A DNA stretch of 64,000 nucleotides, from assembly GCF_900114285.1 (NCBI RefSeq), contig NZ_FOSN01000001.1, positions 496,001 to 560,000 on the forward strand. Reading direction: 5' to 3'. Positions 63,196 to 64,000 of this stretch are shown piece after piece. The notes beneath the pieces were generated by a model. The model was given only the letters and a program-made list of their open reading frames with translations. It was not told where the DNA came from and made no database searches. Position 1 is the first letter of the stretch. Each line of letters begins with the position of its first letter. Origin of the DNA: Methylocapsa palsarum. Its GTDB lineage: Bacteria; Pseudomonadota; Alphaproteobacteria; Rhizobiales; Beijerinckiaceae. A program made the translations under genes and the position numbers.

Positions 63196-63881
63196 GCCGC
63201 CGGCCTCGCGAAAGTCGCCAGGCTCTCGAACAGGCCCCGCCCGTCAGTTCCGCCGACAAGCGCGTCAACGAGATTTTCGGGATGCGGCATCAGGCCGAGG
63301 ACGTTGAAGCCTTTGGAATAAATCCCGGCGATGTCGTTGATTGACCCGTTGGGATTATCCGCCTCGCCATTCGCGCCGCAATAGCGGAACGCGACGCGGC
63401 CGTCGCCCTCGATCCGCGCGATGGTTTCCGAATCGGCAATGTAATTGCCCTCGCCATGGGCGATCGCCACCTTGATGATCTGCCCCCTGGCATAGGCCGA
63501 GGCGAAGGGCGTGTCGTTGCGCTCGACCCGTAGATGCTGCATCCGGCAGATGAAACGCAGTTTGGCGTTGCGCATCAGGACACCCGGCAACAGGCCGCTT
63601 TCGACGAGGATCTGGAAGCCGTTGCAGATTCCAAGGACGAGGCCGCCGCGCGCGGCATGAGCGCGGACAGCGTCCATGATGGACTCTCGCGCGGCGATCG
63701 CGCCGCAGCGCAGGTAATCGCCATAAGAGAAGCCGCCCGGCAGGACGACCAGATCGGTCTTCGGCGGCAGATGCGTTTCTCGATGCCAGACGAGGGCGGG
63801 CCTAGCGCCACTCGCCGCGAGCGCGCGGAACGCGTCGCCTTCGCGATTGGAGCCCGGAAAAAGGATGATTGCGGCGTTCAA
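63192..63881 (-). CDS. purQ: Phosphoribosylformylglycinamidine synthase subunit PurQ
   Basis: This 229-residue class I glutamine amidotransferase has the nucleophile Cys86 in [22 protein letters not shown] at the start, and LMPHPENL near the C-terminus with the catalytic His/Glu. It feeds ammonia to PurL. It lies between purS and purL in the usual order. Confidence 0.97.
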   Translation of the reverse strand: MNAAIILFPGSNREGDAFRALAASGARPALVWHRETHLPPKTDLVVLPGGFSYGDYLRCGAIAARESIMDAVRAHAARGGLVLGICNGFQILVESGLLPGVLMRNAKLRFICRMQHLRVERNDTPFASAYARGQIIKVAIAHGEGNYIADSETIARIEGDGRVAFRYCGANGEADNPNGSINDIAGIYSKGFNVLGLMPHPENLVDALVGGTDGRGLFESLATFARPAA

Positions 63882-63915
63882 AGGTTTCGCCTCTGCCGTT
63901 CCAGAGCTTTTGCTC

Positions 63916-64000
63916 TTACAGAATTTCTACGGCGAAATTCTCGACCACCTGGTTCGCCAGCAGCTTTTCGCAGGCCTCGCGCAGGACAAGTTCGGCTGAG
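63916..64000 (-). CDS. purS: Phosphoribosylformylglycinamidine synthase subunit PurS (C-terminal part)
   Basis: Only the last 27 or so codons are in the window, reading AELVLREACEKLLANQVVEN and then FAVEIL before a TAA. This matches the PurS C-terminus (CEKLLAN...). The small protein bridges PurL and PurQ. The gene continues beyond the window end. Confidence 0.85.
   Translation of the reverse strand, partial: SAELVLREACEKLLANQVVENFAVEIL

Noticed and set aside
1-64000. tRNA, rRNA, transposase or prophage genes
   Set aside because: I scanned for typical tRNA arms and mobile-element proteins and found none that I could support.

Overview
The window is chromosomal DNA of a GC-rich alphaproteobacterium, most likely of the order Hyphomicrobiales (Rhizobiales) and plausibly near Beijerinckiaceae/Methylocystaceae. 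The basis is gene content and order: CpdR beside an N-formylglutamate amidohydrolase, two IalB-family secreted proteins, a split F-type ATPase b/b' operon atpI-B-E-F'-F, a split glycine decarboxylase (gcvPA/gcvPB), and purS-purQ-purL followed by bolA and a monothiol glutaredoxin. Genus cannot be read from the sequence. I see no rRNA, tRNA, CRISPR array, transposase or phage gene.

Layout. 0-11.4 kb: small conserved hypotheticals (the first one frameshifted), a HbpS/GlcG-like protein, a CysQ-like phosphatase, N-formylglutamate amidohydrolase and cpdR, a lytic transglycosylase, a TPM/TPM/LemA cluster and a DUF1223 protein. 11.5-15.1 kb: IalB protein, acetyl-CoA synthetase, L,D-transpeptidase. 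15.2-20.3 kb: a compact acyl-assembly cluster (acyl carrier protein, ketosynthase, two MaoC-like hotdog proteins, SDR) followed by a processive family-2 glycosyltransferase. 20.6-26.1 kb: a lipoprotein, then a tandem glycine riboswitch and gcvT-gcvH-gcvPA-gcvPB. 26.3-29.6 kb (minus): the Fo part of ATP synthase, with an unusually long b' subunit. 29.9-33.3 kb (minus): smc. 33.9-36.1 kb: an operon of a Lys/Glu/Pro/His repeat protein, a degenerate ATP-grasp relative and an intact RimK-like ATP-grasp ligase; this is the best candidate for an undescribed peptide- or protein-modifying system. 36.4-41.5 kb: a His/Met-rich LTXXQ protein, a slipin, a redoxin and its truncated duplicate, and AT-richer accessory genes. 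41.7-44.7 kb: a YejA-like peptide-binding protein and a second IalB protein. 44.8-55.5 kb: the classic pyrH-frr-uppS-cdsA-dxr-rseP-bamA-lpxD-fabZ envelope/isoprenoid series. 55.7-64 kb: transglutaminase-like protein, a MarR regulator with a four-cysteine tail, a small thioredoxin-fold protein, argH, a TlpA-like thioredoxin, grxD, bolA, purL, purQ and the end of purS.

A dispersed palindromic element of up to about 118 bp occurs eleven times. It usually lies directly 3' of genes, five times its TAG end coincides with a stop codon, and once it sits in frame inside lpxD. Two perfect TTAA-N7-TTAA (CtrA-type) sites lie upstream of smc and of the DUF1223 gene.
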